From a bacterium (lineage in GTDB: Bacteria; UBP15; UBA6099), in NCBI GenBank assembly GCA_029564595.1, contig JAKQPS010000051.1:47895-111894 (forward strand): a stretch of DNA of 64,000 nucleotides, given 5' to 3'. Shown here piece after piece: positions 26,569 through 34,717 of the stretch. The position numbers and the translations under genes are program-made. How positions within the stretch are numbered: the stretch's first letter is position 1; each line of letters opens with the position of its first letter. The notes below the pieces were generated by a model. The model was not told where the DNA came from. It saw only the letters and a program-made list of their open reading frames with translations, and ran no database searches.

Positions 26569-28425
26569 ATGAGAATTGTGCAGTGGTTGCGCGTTATTGC
26601 CGCTATTGCCGTATCGGTCTGCGCGTCGCGCGCGGCGTTTGCGGCGGCGGAATATTCAATACGGATGGAGTCCAAGGAGATTATTTACGATATCGAAAAA
26701 CAGACTGCCGTCTCGTGGCTGAAGACAGTCGTGGACGGGGATGGATACAGAGTGACGGCGGACAGGGTGGTTTTTGATTTCAGAAGCAACACGCTGAGGG
26801 CGGAAGGGAATGTTTCGCTGTATTACGCGTATCGCAGCGGATGGGGAATGTTTTTCATGGACGACATGGCCGGCGCCGACAAGGAGGAACGGATATCGGC
26901 GCGCGAAGTGATAATCAATGCGGAGTTTGCGGAGGCGCTGGTGTTTCCGGAGAGAGAGGGGCGCGCGCCTGTGGCGCTCGATTTGGAGTTGGGTCGTTTC
27001 ACTCCGGCGCTTCGGGGAATGGACGAGGCTCCGGCGTTTCCGCCGATTTCGAAAGAAGATGTGGCGCTGTGTTATGAATTGTACTATCAATCGTCGGGAA
27101 AATTCATTCTGTACGACGCCACATACATCGAAAAAGGCGGAAAGCAGTATTACAGTTCGGCGCTGATGGCCGACGGGCCGGATTTAAGAAGAAGGACCGC
27201 TTCGCTGCGAGGGTTGGAAATATCCGATTCCGGCGGCGTTATGTCCACCCGGTTCGAAGGGACCGTATGGTTGCAGAATGCTCCCCGCTCGGCGACATAT
27301 ATCGATGTGGAGTACATCCACACGAAGGATGAAGGGTTTTCTTTAGCCAGCCCGGCGCTGACGCATTTTCGATCATTCGCAAGTTTCGGGATAATCGCGT
27401 CCGGCGGAGGCGACGAGAGACAGAGAAACGGAAGCGCGGCGTTATTCGGATTCACGGACAGCAGAAACGAGTTCATGGTTTCATACGCGCGCTCCACGCA
27501 TGACTACGGAAGCGAGCTGAGCGGCGAGAACTATTCCGGATCGCGCCGCGCGATTACGGCGGAGGGAACATTGTGGAGGGAAGCGGGAAGGGTCAGGGGT
27601 TATTACGCCGACGCCGCGAACGGAGGGTTGACGACCCGATTGCCCGCCGCCGGAGACAGCGACTATAAAACAAGAGCAAGATACGGGCATGTGATAGCAA
27701 CGCTGGACCCGGTGGCGATGGCGCTGCCCGGAGCCAAGTTCGGCGCCGGGATGGTGGCCTCCAGATCGAAAGACAACAACGCATGGACCGTGACATCGTC
27801 AGGATTATTGCGGCTCGGCTCGGATAGGATGGACAGGCTGACAATTCAGCCATACGTTTTTACCGGGGCTGTCCCTGTGGGCGGCGCGACTTTTATTCAT
27901 GGAGTATCGTATACGGCCACTTTTTCCGACTACAGACAGATGTCGCGGACGGTTGACGACGGAATTCCGGTCAGCGGATATGAGCAGACCGCGCATCAGT
28001 CTCACTATGAAACGACGGCCCGCGCGAGACTGCTTGCGCCGTTGGGAGGGCGGGTTTTTATAGACGCGTCATCCGAGTTCACAAAACAGAGCGGGATGGA
28101 AACATCGACCGCGATCGCCGGGCTGACTATCGCGCCGGGCGCTAGGGATTATGCTTTCGCGGGAGCTTCGTATGATTTCAACTCGGATGAATGGGACATC
28201 TTTCGTTTCGACTACAGGATGCGTTTAAAGGGCGGCGCGCGGCTCGCGTATTCGCTGAGATATGACTTGGTCGCTGACGAAATCATGAGCGAGACGATGG
28301 GATTGCAGGCAAGACTGGGCGGGGGCGCGATGTCTCTTTCTTACGACGAGTCCGACTCGCTCTATTATCTTAGATACAACACGCGGAACTGGTCGAGCGG
28401 AGCGCGCGGAATGATTCTCGACTGA
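26569..28425 (+). CDS. LptD/OstA-like outer membrane barrel protein
   Basis: A 618-residue exported protein. Residues 1-25 are a signal peptide with a likely cleavage at AFA-AAE. Residues about 30-130 resemble an OstA/LptA beta-jellyroll (VTADRVVFDFRSNTLRAEGNVSLYY). From about residue 230 on there are many amphipathic strands with aromatic girdles, ending in strands such as RLAYSLRYDLV and SDSLYYLRYNTRNW, as expected for a barrel. It is shorter than typical LptD (about 780) and has no clear paired cysteines, so it may be a divergent LptD or a paralogue. The ATG follows AAGGGAAG. With the LpxL-like gene it supports an LPS outer membrane. Confidence 0.75.
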   Translation: MRIVQWLRVIAAIAVSVCASRAAFAAAEYSIRMESKEIIYDIEKQTAVSWLKTVVDGDGYRVTADRVVFDFRSNTLRAEGNVSLYYAYRSGWGMFFMDDMAGADKEERISAREVIINAEFAEALVFPEREGRAPVALDLELGRFTPALRGMDEAPAFPPISKEDVALCYELYYQSSGKFILYDATYIEKGGKQYYSSALMADGPDLRRRTASLRGLEISDSGGVMSTRFEGTVWLQNAPRSATYIDVEYIHTKDEGFSLASPALTHFRSFASFGIIASGGGDERQRNGSAALFGFTDSRNEFMVSYARSTHDYGSELSGENYSGSRRAITAEGTLWREAGRVRGYYADAANGGLTTRLPAAGDSDYKTRARYGHVIATLDPVAMALPGAKFGAGMVASRSKDNNAWTVTSSGLLRLGSDRMDRLTIQPYVFTGAVPVGGATFIHGVSYTATFSDYRQMSRTVDDGIPVSGYEQTAHQSHYETTARARLLAPLGGRVFIDASSEFTKQSGMETSTAIAGLTIAPGARDYAFAGASYDFNSDEWDIFRFDYRMRLKGGARLAYSLRYDLVADEIMSETMGLQARLGGGAMSLSYDESDSLYYLRYNTRNWSSGARGMILD

Positions 28426-28531
28426 ATGGCGAAATGCCGCGATTGAAACGCGGATTGGCGTCAAGATATAAGATTTGCGCGGGGACATCAGGCCGGAAGG
28501 CCGCGAAAAACGGTTCCGCATGGAGAACAAA

Positions 28532-29950
28532 ATGACAAAAGGCAAGAACGGCGAACTGACGCCGCTGGGGATGAAAATCATCCTGCTTTACTGCGTGGCG
28601 AACGTGGGGATGATGGTTCTGGACACGGTTCTCGACCAATACGCGGTTTTTTTCTACGCGCCGAGGAGGACCGAAGGAGGCGCGGCGGCGGGCGCGGTTA
28701 TGGCGTTCGCGCCTCTCGTGCTGGCCGGACTCGCCCTTAATTTCGGAAGGTTCATGGACGCTCTGGCAAACCCGATAGTAGGTTATCTGAGCGACCGCAC
28801 CAGCACAAGATGGGGCCGCAGGATTCCTTATGTTCTTTTCGGCTCCATACCAATGACGATATTTTTCATAATGATGTTTTTCCCTCCGTTGCAGTCGGAA
28901 TCGAAATGGAACGCGGTTTGGTTTGCGTTTACCTGCGGCGGGTTCTTATTCCTGTACACGCTCGTGGTGGCTCCGTATCTTGCGCTGATACCGGAATTGG
29001 CGAAGAGCAGCGACGACCGGGTCAAGCTTTCATCATGGCACGCGATAGCGAGCATGTTGGGTTTGATAATCGGCTCGGTGGCGACAGGCGTGATAGTGAC
29101 GAAAGCCGGCGGCGGCACGAACGGCATAAGGACGATGGCGGTCTCGATGGGGATTCTCTCTTTCGCGACGATCATATTTACCGCGCTGACCGTCAAGGAA
29201 GGGCCGGTGACGAAGGAGAAAGTCGCAAAAATATCATTCATGCAGGCTCTCGCGCCGGCGTTCAAAAACAAGCATTTTTTGATTTACATATTCAGCATCT
29301 CGTCGTTCTGGCTGGGATACAAGGTGTTGCAAAGCTCCACCATATATGTCTGCACTGTCATATTGAACAAACCGGAAGGATATGTAAGCGCGATAATGGC
29401 GGGGATGCTCGTTGTTCTGCTGCTTTCGATTCCGCTTGTGTTTACCCTTTACAACAAGTTCGGAAAGAAGAAGCTGTTTCTGGCAGGGCTGGCGATGATG
29501 ATGCTTTTTTCTCCATTGCAGGGGCTTGTGATGAAGGCCGGCGCGTTTATGGACGCAACACTGTTCTATCACATAATCATCGCGTTGATGGGGTTCCCTA
29601 TCGCGCTGATGCTGGTGATATATAACGCGGTGCTTTCCGACATTATAGATTTCGACGAGAAGCAGACGGGCTTCCGGCGCGAAGCCATGTACTATGGAAT
29701 CGAGGGTCTGTTCACGAAAACGACAAGGGGAATCGGCTCGTCGCTAAGCGCGGTGCTATTCGCGTTGTTCGGGTTGGACGCCGCTTCCGGCTCTGCGTTT
29801 TCCGGCATAACGCGCTCTATCACGGAATTTTTCACAAGCGTGGGGCTCGGCGCGGGGCCGGCGACAGGGTTGTTGCTGGCAGGTCCAATCTGCGCGGTTT
29901 TCTCACTAGCGGGCGTGATAATCTTCAGCAAGTACACGTTGACTAAATAG
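28532..29950 (+). CDS. GPH-type sugar:cation symporter (MFS)
   Basis: A 472-residue major facilitator of the glycoside-pentoside-hexuronide:cation family, with about 12 membrane spans. The loop 2-3 block DALANPIVGYLSDRTSTRWGRR is the family signature. DFDEKQTGFRREAMYYGIEGLF matches the late cytoplasmic loop of MelB/YicJ-like carriers. The ATG at 28532 has GGAG 6 bp upstream; two earlier in-frame ATGs (28475, 28520) do not. Substrate unknown; the adjacent isomerase-like gene suggests a sugar or sugar acid. Confidence 0.9.
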   Translation: MTKGKNGELTPLGMKIILLYCVANVGMMVLDTVLDQYAVFFYAPRRTEGGAAAGAVMAFAPLVLAGLALNFGRFMDALANPIVGYLSDRTSTRWGRRIPYVLFGSIPMTIFFIMMFFPPLQSESKWNAVWFAFTCGGFLFLYTLVVAPYLALIPELAKSSDDRVKLSSWHAIASMLGLIIGSVATGVIVTKAGGGTNGIRTMAVSMGILSFATIIFTALTVKEGPVTKEKVAKISFMQALAPAFKNKHFLIYIFSISSFWLGYKVLQSSTIYVCTVILNKPEGYVSAIMAGMLVVLLLSIPLVFTLYNKFGKKKLFLAGLAMMMLFSPLQGLVMKAGAFMDATLFYHIIIALMGFPIALMLVIYNAVLSDIIDFDEKQTGFRREAMYYGIEGLFTKTTRGIGSSLSAVLFALFGLDAASGSAFSGITRSITEFFTSVGLGAGPATGLLLAGPICAVFSLAGVIIFSKYTLTK

Positions 29951-29973
29951 TCGCGGCATTGACGAACGAATGT

Positions 29974-30012
29974 TTCAGGGAGCCTGAACCGGAGCGCGGC
30001 CGGGCGCTTTTT
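29974..30012 (+). terminator. tandem hairpins with T-tract after the symporter gene
   Basis: TTCAGG-GAG-CCTGAA is followed by AGCGC-GGCCGG-GCGCT running straight into CTTTTTAG. The second stem is short but GC-rich and has a T-tract, so an intrinsic terminator is likely. Confidence 0.5.
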
Positions 30013-30089
30013 AGATTTTGCGTTTTCCAATCTTTTTCTCTGGTGTAGAATTCATGTGATGAAAGACTGATATTCGGGAGGATATTCTC

Positions 30090-30899
30090 GTGAAATTATC
30101 TTTGCAGGAAGGCTTGTGCGGATGCGAAGGCTTCAGAGGATTTCTAAGGGACGCGAAGGAGTGGGGTTTCGACGCGGTGGAAGTGTGGGGCGAGGGACTG
30201 GAAGAGCGGCTGGACGAAGTTGTCGCCGCGCTGCGAGAGGAAGGGGCAACGGCGTCGTCGGTGTGTCCGGGAGGAGGGGGCATAAGGGGAACGATCCTGA
30301 GCGAAGACGCGGAAGAGGCGAAACGCGCCGCCGGGGATATAGACAAGTTGATTGACTGTTGCGCGCGGCTGGATGGGGCCGGGCTTATAATAGTTCCGGA
30401 ATTCGGAGAGAAGAAATTCATGGCGCTTTATCCGGATCACGGGGATTTTGAGAGAAGAAAAGGCTTGTTCGCGGAAAGACTTGAGTCGCATGCAAGGAGA
30501 GCGGAAAGGCTAGGAGTGAGGATTTTGCTGGAGCCTCTGAACAGATATGAGGCGTTTTTCATGCTCACGGTAGGGCAGGCTGCTGAAACGTGCAGGATGC
30601 TCGGCAGTCCGGCAGTTAGAGTGATAGCCGACTTGTTTCACATGGGAATCGAGGAAGACAACACTGCGAAGGCGATTTCGGACAATATTGAATGGATAGA
30701 TCATGTGCATCTTGTGGATTCCAACAGAAAACTGCCGGGACAGGGCGAAAAGGATTTCGCGCCGGCGCTGGCGGCATTGAAGAACGGCGGATTCGACGGC
30801 TATCTGTGCATGGAGTGCGGAGTTCCGGGGGACGACCCGGCGGCGCAATTCAAGAAATCAGTAAAATGGATGAGAGACGCTATAGGGCGGATTGGGTAA
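30090..30899 (+). CDS. sugar phosphate isomerase/epimerase-like TIM barrel
   Basis: A 269-residue protein of the xylose isomerase-like/AP endonuclease 2 superfamily, close to hydroxypyruvate isomerase and ketose 3-epimerases. Metal-ligand candidates are E in LEPLNRYE, D/H in VIADLFHMGIEE, H in DHVHLVDSNR and E in GYLCMECGV. The start is GTG with GGGAGGA 7-8 bp before it. It precedes tyrA by 3 bp, so they are co-transcribed, although their roles seem unrelated. Reaction not predictable beyond the family. Confidence 0.85.
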   Translation: MKLSLQEGLCGCEGFRGFLRDAKEWGFDAVEVWGEGLEERLDEVVAALREEGATASSVCPGGGGIRGTILSEDAEEAKRAAGDIDKLIDCCARLDGAGLIIVPEFGEKKFMALYPDHGDFERRKGLFAERLESHARRAERLGVRILLEPLNRYEAFFMLTVGQAAETCRMLGSPAVRVIADLFHMGIEEDNTAKAISDNIEWIDHVHLVDSNRKLPGQGEKDFAPALAALKNGGFDGYLCMECGVPGDDPAAQFKKSVKWMRDAIGRIG

Positions 30900-30902
30900 G
30901 AG

Positions 30903-32018
30903 ATGACGGATAAAACTCATTTTTCAAAGATAGCGATATTAGGGGTGGGGCTGCTCGGCGGCTCCATTGCGAAAACGGCAAAGAAAAACGGAATGGTTTC
31001 GCGGGTGTCCGGGCATGGAAGAAACCCGGAGAGAATCGGCTACGCGCTCCGGAATGGAATAATCGACGAAGCCGCGGCTACACCTGAAGAAGCCGTCCGA
31101 GGCGCGGAACTTGTAGTTGTCTGCACTCCTGTCGGACTGATTTCGGAGACAATAGAGAGGATATCCGTTTGTCTGGAGCCGGGGGCGATAGTGACGGATG
31201 TTGGAAGCACGAAGACGACCATCGTCAGGAATGCCGAGGCGATTTTGCCGGACAGCGTAAGTTTTGTGGGCGGACACCCTATGGCGGGGTCTGAGGAATC
31301 CGGAGTGGAGGCGTCTACGGACACTCTTTTTGAAAACGCGCTCTGCGTGCTGGCGTCGTCTGACCGGACAAACATTTCCGCTTTGAACAGAATGGCCAGA
31401 TTTTGGGAGGCGATGAGGTCTCAGGTGATGATAATGTCGCCGGAGGAGCATGATCTTCTGGTGGCAGCATCGAGTCATCTTCCGCACATGGTGGCGGTGG
31501 CTCTGACCCGTTGTGTGGCGGAGATTTCGGCGGACAGGGAGAAGGTGCTGCCTCTGTTAGCCGGAGGTTTCAGGGACACCACGCGCATCGCGTCGGGCAG
31601 CGCGGACATGTGGCGGGATATATGTCTCACCAATCCTGAGTTTATCGGCGCGGTGATGGAGAGATTCGGCAGAACGATGATGGAGGTGGCGGAGGCGGTG
31701 CGGGGTTGCGAGCCGGAAAAGCTGGAACGCCTGTTCGCGGACGCTAAGAGCTTCCGGGACGGCCTGCCCGCGAAAGGAAGGGGAATACTCGCTCCGGCGT
31801 CAGAGATTCTGGTGGACGTTACGGACCGCCCCGGCGTTATCGGCGAAATCACGCTTGCTCTCGGCGAGGCGGGCATAAATATCCGCAATATCAATGTTCA
31901 GCATGTGCGCGAGATGAGGGGCGGCGCTCTTTCTCTTATTTTAGAAAAAGCTTCCGACATGGAGGCCGCCGCAAAGTTGCTCTCGGATAAAGGATTCGTC
32001 GCGACGAAAGTGGATTAA
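30903..32018 (+). CDS. tyrA: prephenate dehydrogenase with C-terminal ACT domain
   Basis: A 371-residue enzyme of tyrosine synthesis that oxidises and decarboxylates prephenate with NAD(P). The N-terminal Rossmann motif is ILGVGLLGGSIAK. Catalytic-domain blocks are VGGHPMAGSEESGVEAS, DLLVAASSHLPHMVA and GGFRDTTRIASGSADMW, with the conserved histidines. Residues about 300-371 are an ACT domain (ILVDVTDRPGVIGEITLALGEAGIN) that suggests feedback by an amino acid, likely tyrosine. No chorismate mutase is fused. Last gene before the AT-rich gap upstream of mraZ. Confidence 0.94.
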   Translation: MTDKTHFSKIAILGVGLLGGSIAKTAKKNGMVSRVSGHGRNPERIGYALRNGIIDEAAATPEEAVRGAELVVVCTPVGLISETIERISVCLEPGAIVTDVGSTKTTIVRNAEAILPDSVSFVGGHPMAGSEESGVEASTDTLFENALCVLASSDRTNISALNRMARFWEAMRSQVMIMSPEEHDLLVAASSHLPHMVAVALTRCVAEISADREKVLPLLAGGFRDTTRIASGSADMWRDICLTNPEFIGAVMERFGRTMMEVAEAVRGCEPEKLERLFADAKSFRDGLPAKGRGILAPASEILVDVTDRPGVIGEITLALGEAGINIRNINVQHVREMRGGALSLILEKASDMEAAAKLLSDKGFVATKVD

Positions 32019-32245
32019 ACAAGAGCGGACGATGGATGCGGATGTTGTGAGCATTGAGCGGCAAAGACCGATTTTGACTGTTTTCGGCCTTAATAAGCGA
32101 TTATCGGCGGTTATTTGAAATCTGCCGCGAAGGATTGTTTTCGGCGGTTTTTATACATCCCTAGAATAAATAAAAAATAAATTTAAAAAAATATTTTTGA
32201 CCTAGAAAACAGGAATATTAGTAATCCCGTGATTTAACACACGCC

Positions 32246-32271
32246 CAACACCACTATATATTGTGGTGTTG
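32246..32271. repeat. 9-bp perfect inverted repeat in the gap before mraZ
   Basis: CAACACCAC and GTGGTGTTG flank the 8-nt loop TATATATT. There is no T-tract, so it is not a classical terminator for tyrA. It could be an operator or a structured leader. The surrounding 32100-32520 stretch is far more AT-rich than its neighbours and contains no gene that I can support. Confidence 0.5.
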
Positions 32272-32427
32272 CATTGCTCCCCATACAATATGATGACAAA
32301 GTCAATAATGGCCATTTCGAGGCGAATATGGTTATAATTTGATATTAAAAGACTAATTCTTAAATATGCGTAGGATAACGACTGATATGGCCGAATATCG
32401 CTAATTTATTTATTTTTTGGGAAGTGG

Positions 32428-32456
32428 TTGACAAGGTTTTTTTTTTGACATACGAT
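32428..32456 (+). promoter_or_regulatory. sigma70-like promoter of the dcw cluster
   Basis: A perfect TTGACA (-35, 32428-32433) is spaced 17 bp from TACGAT (-10, 32451-32456). Predicted transcription start is near 32463, about 130 bp before mraZ. It is the best promoter in the window and fits the position of Pmra in other bacteria. Confidence 0.7.
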
Positions 32457-32467
32457 AGCAGTACCTG

Positions 32468-32517
32468 AAAGTGGGAATATATTTAGTTGAAATTTATATA
32501 AAATACAAAAAGTGGGA
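32468..32517 (+). promoter_or_regulatory. two AAAGTGGGA boxes, candidate MraZ operators
   Basis: The identical 9-mer AAAGTGGGA occurs at 32468-32476 and 32509-32517, 41 bp apart, just after the predicted transcription start. A weaker GAAGTGGTT overlaps the -35 at 32421-32429. Known MraZ proteins bind repeated TGGGN (E. coli) or AAAGTG-type (Mollicutes) boxes in their own promoter. Spacing here is larger than the roughly 10 bp usually seen, so this is a prediction. Confidence 0.55.
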
Positions 32518-32595
32518 AAAGTTTAATATCAAATCGCGGGGTTGTCAAGAAGAGAAACAACCTCGCGGCTCGAAGGCCTCTAAAAGGAAAAGAGC

Positions 32596-33294
32596 ATGAT
32601 AAGCCTGAACTTCGGCGGAGAACATAAGAACACAGTGGATGCCAAGTATCGCTTGAGCATTCCCTTCAGGTTCAGGGAAAAGCTCGAGATGCGCGAGCGG
32701 ATAGAGGATGAGAAGCGGCTGGACGAGAGAAGGCGGGCGGCGGAAGGCGGAACGCTCGACGATATAAAGGAATATATAGAGAAAGCAATCGGCAGAGAGA
32801 TTGAAAAGGCGTCGGTTCCGGCAACGGGGGCGGAGAAAAAGAAATCGTCCGCAAAAGAGGAAGGCGACGAGAAGAAGTCCGGGCAGCGGGTGTGGATGAC
32901 CAAGGGGCTTGAGCCGCCGGTCAAGAAGCCGCTCGACGACAAGAAAACTAAATACGAAGTCATTCTGAAGCAGTTTATATGGTGTCTGCCGCCTGATGTG
33001 TTCGACAGGCTTGTGACCGCGATAGACGGGTTGCCGAAGAATGAAGCGACGATAGAGTTGAGGAATCATCTTATCAGGAGCGCGCACGAGGTGGAACTGG
33101 ATCAAGGCGGAAGGGCGTTGCTGCCGCAGCAGTTGAGGTCTTACGCGGGGATAGGGACTGGCGAAGTGATAATGGTGGGAGACGGGGCGACGTTCCAGTT
33201 GTGGTCGAAGAAGAACTACGAGCAGCTTGTGGACACCAGAGGGCGCGAAGAGCAGATATTCGCCACATACACTGAAAGCGGGATAAGCATCTGA
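32596..33294 (+). CDS. mraZ: MraZ transcriptional regulator with large internal insertion
   Basis: MraZ is the AbrB-like DNA-binding regulator that opens dcw clusters. This one has 232 residues against about 145 normally. The first half-domain starts canonically (GGEHKNTVDAKYRLSIPFRFREKL, positions 7-30 with the D-x-K/G-x-R core). It is then interrupted by about 85 highly charged residues (about 33-117) before its remaining strand KYEVILKQFIWCLPPDVFDRL. The second half-domain (HEVELDQGGRALLPQQL, 164-180) is uninterrupted. The insertion is Lys/Glu-rich and helical, followed by a Pro-containing linker. AAGGAAAAG precedes the ATG. The reading frame is continuous, so this is an insertion and not a fusion error. 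Confidence 0.88.
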   Translation: MISLNFGGEHKNTVDAKYRLSIPFRFREKLEMRERIEDEKRLDERRRAAEGGTLDDIKEYIEKAIGREIEKASVPATGAEKKKSSAKEEGDEKKSGQRVWMTKGLEPPVKKPLDDKKTKYEVILKQFIWCLPPDVFDRLVTAIDGLPKNEATIELRNHLIRSAHEVELDQGGRALLPQQLRSYAGIGTGEVIMVGDGATFQLWSKKNYEQLVDTRGREEQIFATYTESGISI

Positions 33295-33320
33295 CGCCGG
33301 CGAAACGGGCGCGAGGCGAT

Positions 33321-34271
33321 TTGGAAGACAAATCTGAACATGTGTCCGTTTTACTGGAGGAAACAATAGAAGCGCTGTCTGTGAAGCCGGACGGAGTGTA
33401 CTGCGACGCGACAGCGGGAAAGAGAGGAGGTTTCGCAAAAAAAATTTTAGAGAAGCTCGCGACGGGGATGGTTGTGGGATTGGACGCGGACCCCGAAGCG
33501 GTTGAAAGCCTCAAGGCGGACATCGGCGGCGACCGGAGAGCGAGGATATACAGGGCGAATTTCCGGGATATGCGGGAGTTATGGGAAGAGGAAGGGCTGC
33601 CGGGTCTGGACGGAGTGGTGATGGATCTGGGGCTTTCGACCGAACAGTTGGCGGATCCGAGGCGTGGGTTCTCTTTCAGTTCGGACGGTCCGTTGAACAT
33701 GAAATACTGGGCTGACGGACCCGGACCGACGGCGGCGGACATAGTGAACGAGGCCGCCGAGGAAGAGCTGACGGAGATGTTTTTCCGGTGGGGAGAGAGA
33801 CACGCTCGGAGGATAGCCAGAGGGATATGCGACGCGAGGCGCTCCGGAAGGATAGAGACGACGGGGCGGCTGGCGGAGGTGGCGAGGAAGTCGGCGCCGC
33901 CGGCGCGCGGAGGAAGAGACGCAAGCACGCTGGTTTTTCTGGCGTTGAGAGCCGAGGCGAACCGCGAACTGGAAGCGGTGGAAAAGGGAGTCAGGGCGGC
34001 GGTGGACTTGATGAATCCGGGCGGAGTTCTGTGCGTGATAACTTACCAGAGCGCCGAGGACGGACTTGTGAAGCGACTGACGCGGAAGATGGCGAGGGGT
34101 TGCCGTTGCGACGAGGAGAGAGAGAGTTGCGTTTGCGGCGAAGGGACAGCCGGCATAGAGTTGGTTAATAAAAAAGTGATAGTCCCGTCGAAAGAAGAAA
34201 TCGCCCGCAACAGGCGGGCGAGGTCGGCGAAGTTAAGGATAGTGCGGAAACTTACAAAGGAGCCGCAATGA
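33321..34271 (+). CDS. rsmH: 16S rRNA (cytosine-1402-N4) methyltransferase
   Basis: A 316-residue SAM-dependent methyltransferase (MraW) that modifies C1402 in the ribosomal P site. Motifs: HVSVLLEETIEAL, CDATAGKRGGFAKKIL (SAM loop), GLDADPEA, MDLGLSTEQLADPRRGFSF and DGPLNMKYW. The C-terminal block RNRRARSAKLRIVRK is typical. The SAM-loop variant AGKRGG replaces the usual TGGGGH. The only in-frame start is TTG at 33321, with GAGG 4 bp upstream; the ATG nearby is out of frame. The stop overlaps the ftsL start as ATGA. Confidence 0.93.
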   Translation: MEDKSEHVSVLLEETIEALSVKPDGVYCDATAGKRGGFAKKILEKLATGMVVGLDADPEAVESLKADIGGDRRARIYRANFRDMRELWEEEGLPGLDGVVMDLGLSTEQLADPRRGFSFSSDGPLNMKYWADGPGPTAADIVNEAAEEELTEMFFRWGERHARRIARGICDARRSGRIETTGRLAEVARKSAPPARGGRDASTLVFLALRAEANRELEAVEKGVRAAVDLMNPGGVLCVITYQSAEDGLVKRLTRKMARGCRCDEERESCVCGEGTAGIELVNKKVIVPSKEEIARNRRARSAKLRIVRKLTKEPQ

Positions 34272-34684
34272 AGAACGATCGAATCAAACAACAGGGCGCG
34301 AACGTGATTAACAGGGGGCCGGGCGCGCATCACGCCGGAACATGGGTGAACAGCAAGAAGATAGCATTCTACACAATAATAATTGCTCTCGGAATGACGG
34401 CCATGGGCGTGTATGCATTGCATTTGAAGATAGACATCGACCGAAAATACATTCTAATTGACGAATACAAAATGAAAAATAACAAGTTAGACGTCGAGAT
34501 TAGAAAACTCGAAGCGCAGGTCGATGGTCTGAGATCCTACAAGCGGATACAAGAAACGCTGTCGAGCGCCGGATATGAGATGAGTGTGCCGGCGGAGGCT
34601 TTGTACTTGAAGCTGAACGACGAGCAGAAGACGGCGTTGAGAACCGAAGGCGAAGCGCAAAGGGCCAGAGCGGGAATATTCTAG
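34268..34684 (+). CDS. ftsL: FtsL-like single-pass divisome protein
   Basis: A 138-residue bitopic protein in the ftsL position between rsmH and ftsI. A basic N-terminus of about 30 residues precedes a membrane span (about 32-52, IAFYTIIIALGMTAMGVYAL). A coiled coil of about 50 residues follows (DEYKMKNNKLDVEIRKLEAQVDGL region). FtsL sequence is poorly conserved, so the call rests on architecture and locus. FtsL joins FtsB/DivIC and FtsQ to activate FtsWI. Confidence 0.75.
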   Translation: MKNDRIKQQGANVINRGPGAHHAGTWVNSKKIAFYTIIIALGMTAMGVYALHLKIDIDRKYILIDEYKMKNNKLDVEIRKLEAQVDGLRSYKRIQETLSSAGYEMSVPAEALYLKLNDEQKTALRTEGEAQRARAGIF

Positions 34685-34717
34685 CAGCCGGCGCCGCCTT
34701 CATGAAAAGGTGAAGGC

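Noticed and set aside
30023-30051. TTTTCC-17-TAGAAT as a promoter for the isomerase-like gene
   Set aside because: The -35 match is too poor; only the -10 looks acceptable.
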